DNA from: Spirochaetes bacterium RBG_16_67_19
GTDB taxonomy: Bacteria; Spirochaetota; Spirochaetia; SZUA-6; DRHE01
Direction of reading: 5' to 3'
NCBI GenBank assembly: GCA_001829505.1
Contig: MIBK01000170.1
Coordinates: 18,752-24,657, forward strand
DNA: 5,906 bases
In this document: piece by piece, positions 5,769-5,906 of the stretch
How the letters are laid out: each line of letters starts with the position of its first letter
Position numbering within the stretch: the stretch's first letter is position 1
Made by a program: the position numbers and the translations under genes
The notes under the pieces: model-generated
What the model was told of the DNA's origin: nothing
What the model saw: the letters and a program-made list of their open reading frames with translations, nothing else
Databases searched by the model: none

Positions 5769-5906
5769 CTACGGCCGATCGGCCAGGTACTTGTAGTAGG
5801 CGTAGCGCTCCTTGGCGTCCTGGCGGGCCTGCTCCAGAAGGGTGGCGGCCCGCTCCGGATTGGCGTTCTTCAGGGCGCGGAAGCGGATCTCCTGGTACAT
5901 GTACTC
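5769..5906 (-). CDS. Probable pyruvate:ferredoxin (flavodoxin) oxidoreductase, C-terminal end
   Basis: The last 45 codons and a TAG stop of a minus-strand gene entering from the right edge. The residues include EYMYQEIRFRALKNANPER and end KERYAYYKYLADRP. This matches my recollection of the C-terminal tail of the large single-chain pyruvate:ferredoxin oxidoreductase (Por/NifJ), with the pattern E-x-RF-x-L-x3-NPERA followed by an amphipathic helix ending in a Y-x-x-L segment. That enzyme, of about 1,180 residues, oxidises pyruvate to acetyl-CoA and CO2 while reducing ferredoxin or flavodoxin, using thiamine pyrophosphate and 4Fe-4S clusters. None of the catalytic motifs lie in this fragment, so the call rests on the tail alone. 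It is followed after 23 bp by the sugar kinase, consistent with a catabolic operon in an anaerobe. Alternatives are another 2-oxoacid:ferredoxin oxidoreductase or an unrelated helical C-terminus. Confidence 0.65.
   Translation of the reverse strand, partial: EYMYQEIRFRALKNANPERAATLLEQARQDAKERYAYYKYLADRP

Noticed and set aside
5773..5784. Perfect 12-bp palindrome GGCCGATCGGCC
   Set aside because: It lies in the last codons of the oxidoreductase gene; about one such palindrome is expected by chance in a window of this size.
4960..5796. A 278-codon plus-strand frame opposite the sugar kinase
   Set aside because: It is antisense to a kinase with intact PfkB signatures and has no recognisable family features.

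Overview
This is a G+C-rich bacterial chromosome segment, roughly two thirds G+C by eye. It holds six protein-coding genes, two of them cut by the window edges. A pyruvate:ferredoxin oxidoreductase C-terminus points to an anaerobic or fermentative bacterium. The GAF/HD-GYP protein resembles GAF-HD-GYP proteins I associate with spirochaetes and some other deep-branching anaerobes. That lineage guess comes from recalled protein similarity and was not tested.

Layout, right to left on the minus strand: the C-terminal 45 residues of a probable pyruvate:ferredoxin oxidoreductase (5906-5769); a 23-bp gap; a PfkB-family sugar kinase of fructokinase type (5745-4837); then a GlgX/TreX-type glycogen debranching enzyme (4840-2684) whose GTG start overlaps the kinase stop by 4 bp. 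These three look like one transcription unit linking glycogen breakdown, sugar phosphorylation and pyruvate oxidation. Next, 109 bp downstream, is a GAF + HD-GYP phosphodiesterase (2574-1297), expected to hydrolyse cyclic di-GMP. It has its own good sigma70-like promoter just ahead of the chosen start.

The phosphodiesterase converges on a plus-strand DUF72 (YecE-like) gene (340-1143). The 153 bp between their stop codons are mostly a perfect 44-bp-period tandem repeat with hairpin-forming units. To the left, a minus-strand gene for a secreted TPR-like protein (275 to beyond position 1) diverges from the DUF72 gene across only 64 bp.

The most interesting features are regulatory or structural. 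The 64-bp divergent region can be read as two back-to-back promoters with overlapping -35 boxes, each putting its transcription start at the start codon (leaderless mRNAs). The phosphodiesterase promoter has the same geometry. An 8-C tract lies just inside the DUF72 gene, downstream of two candidate starts in different frames, so a one-base change would swap which start is used. The tandem array is intergenic, almost undecayed, and begins one base after the DUF72 stop. No mobile element, RNA gene, CRISPR array or defence system was seen. The protein genes belong to known families and none looks like a new system.
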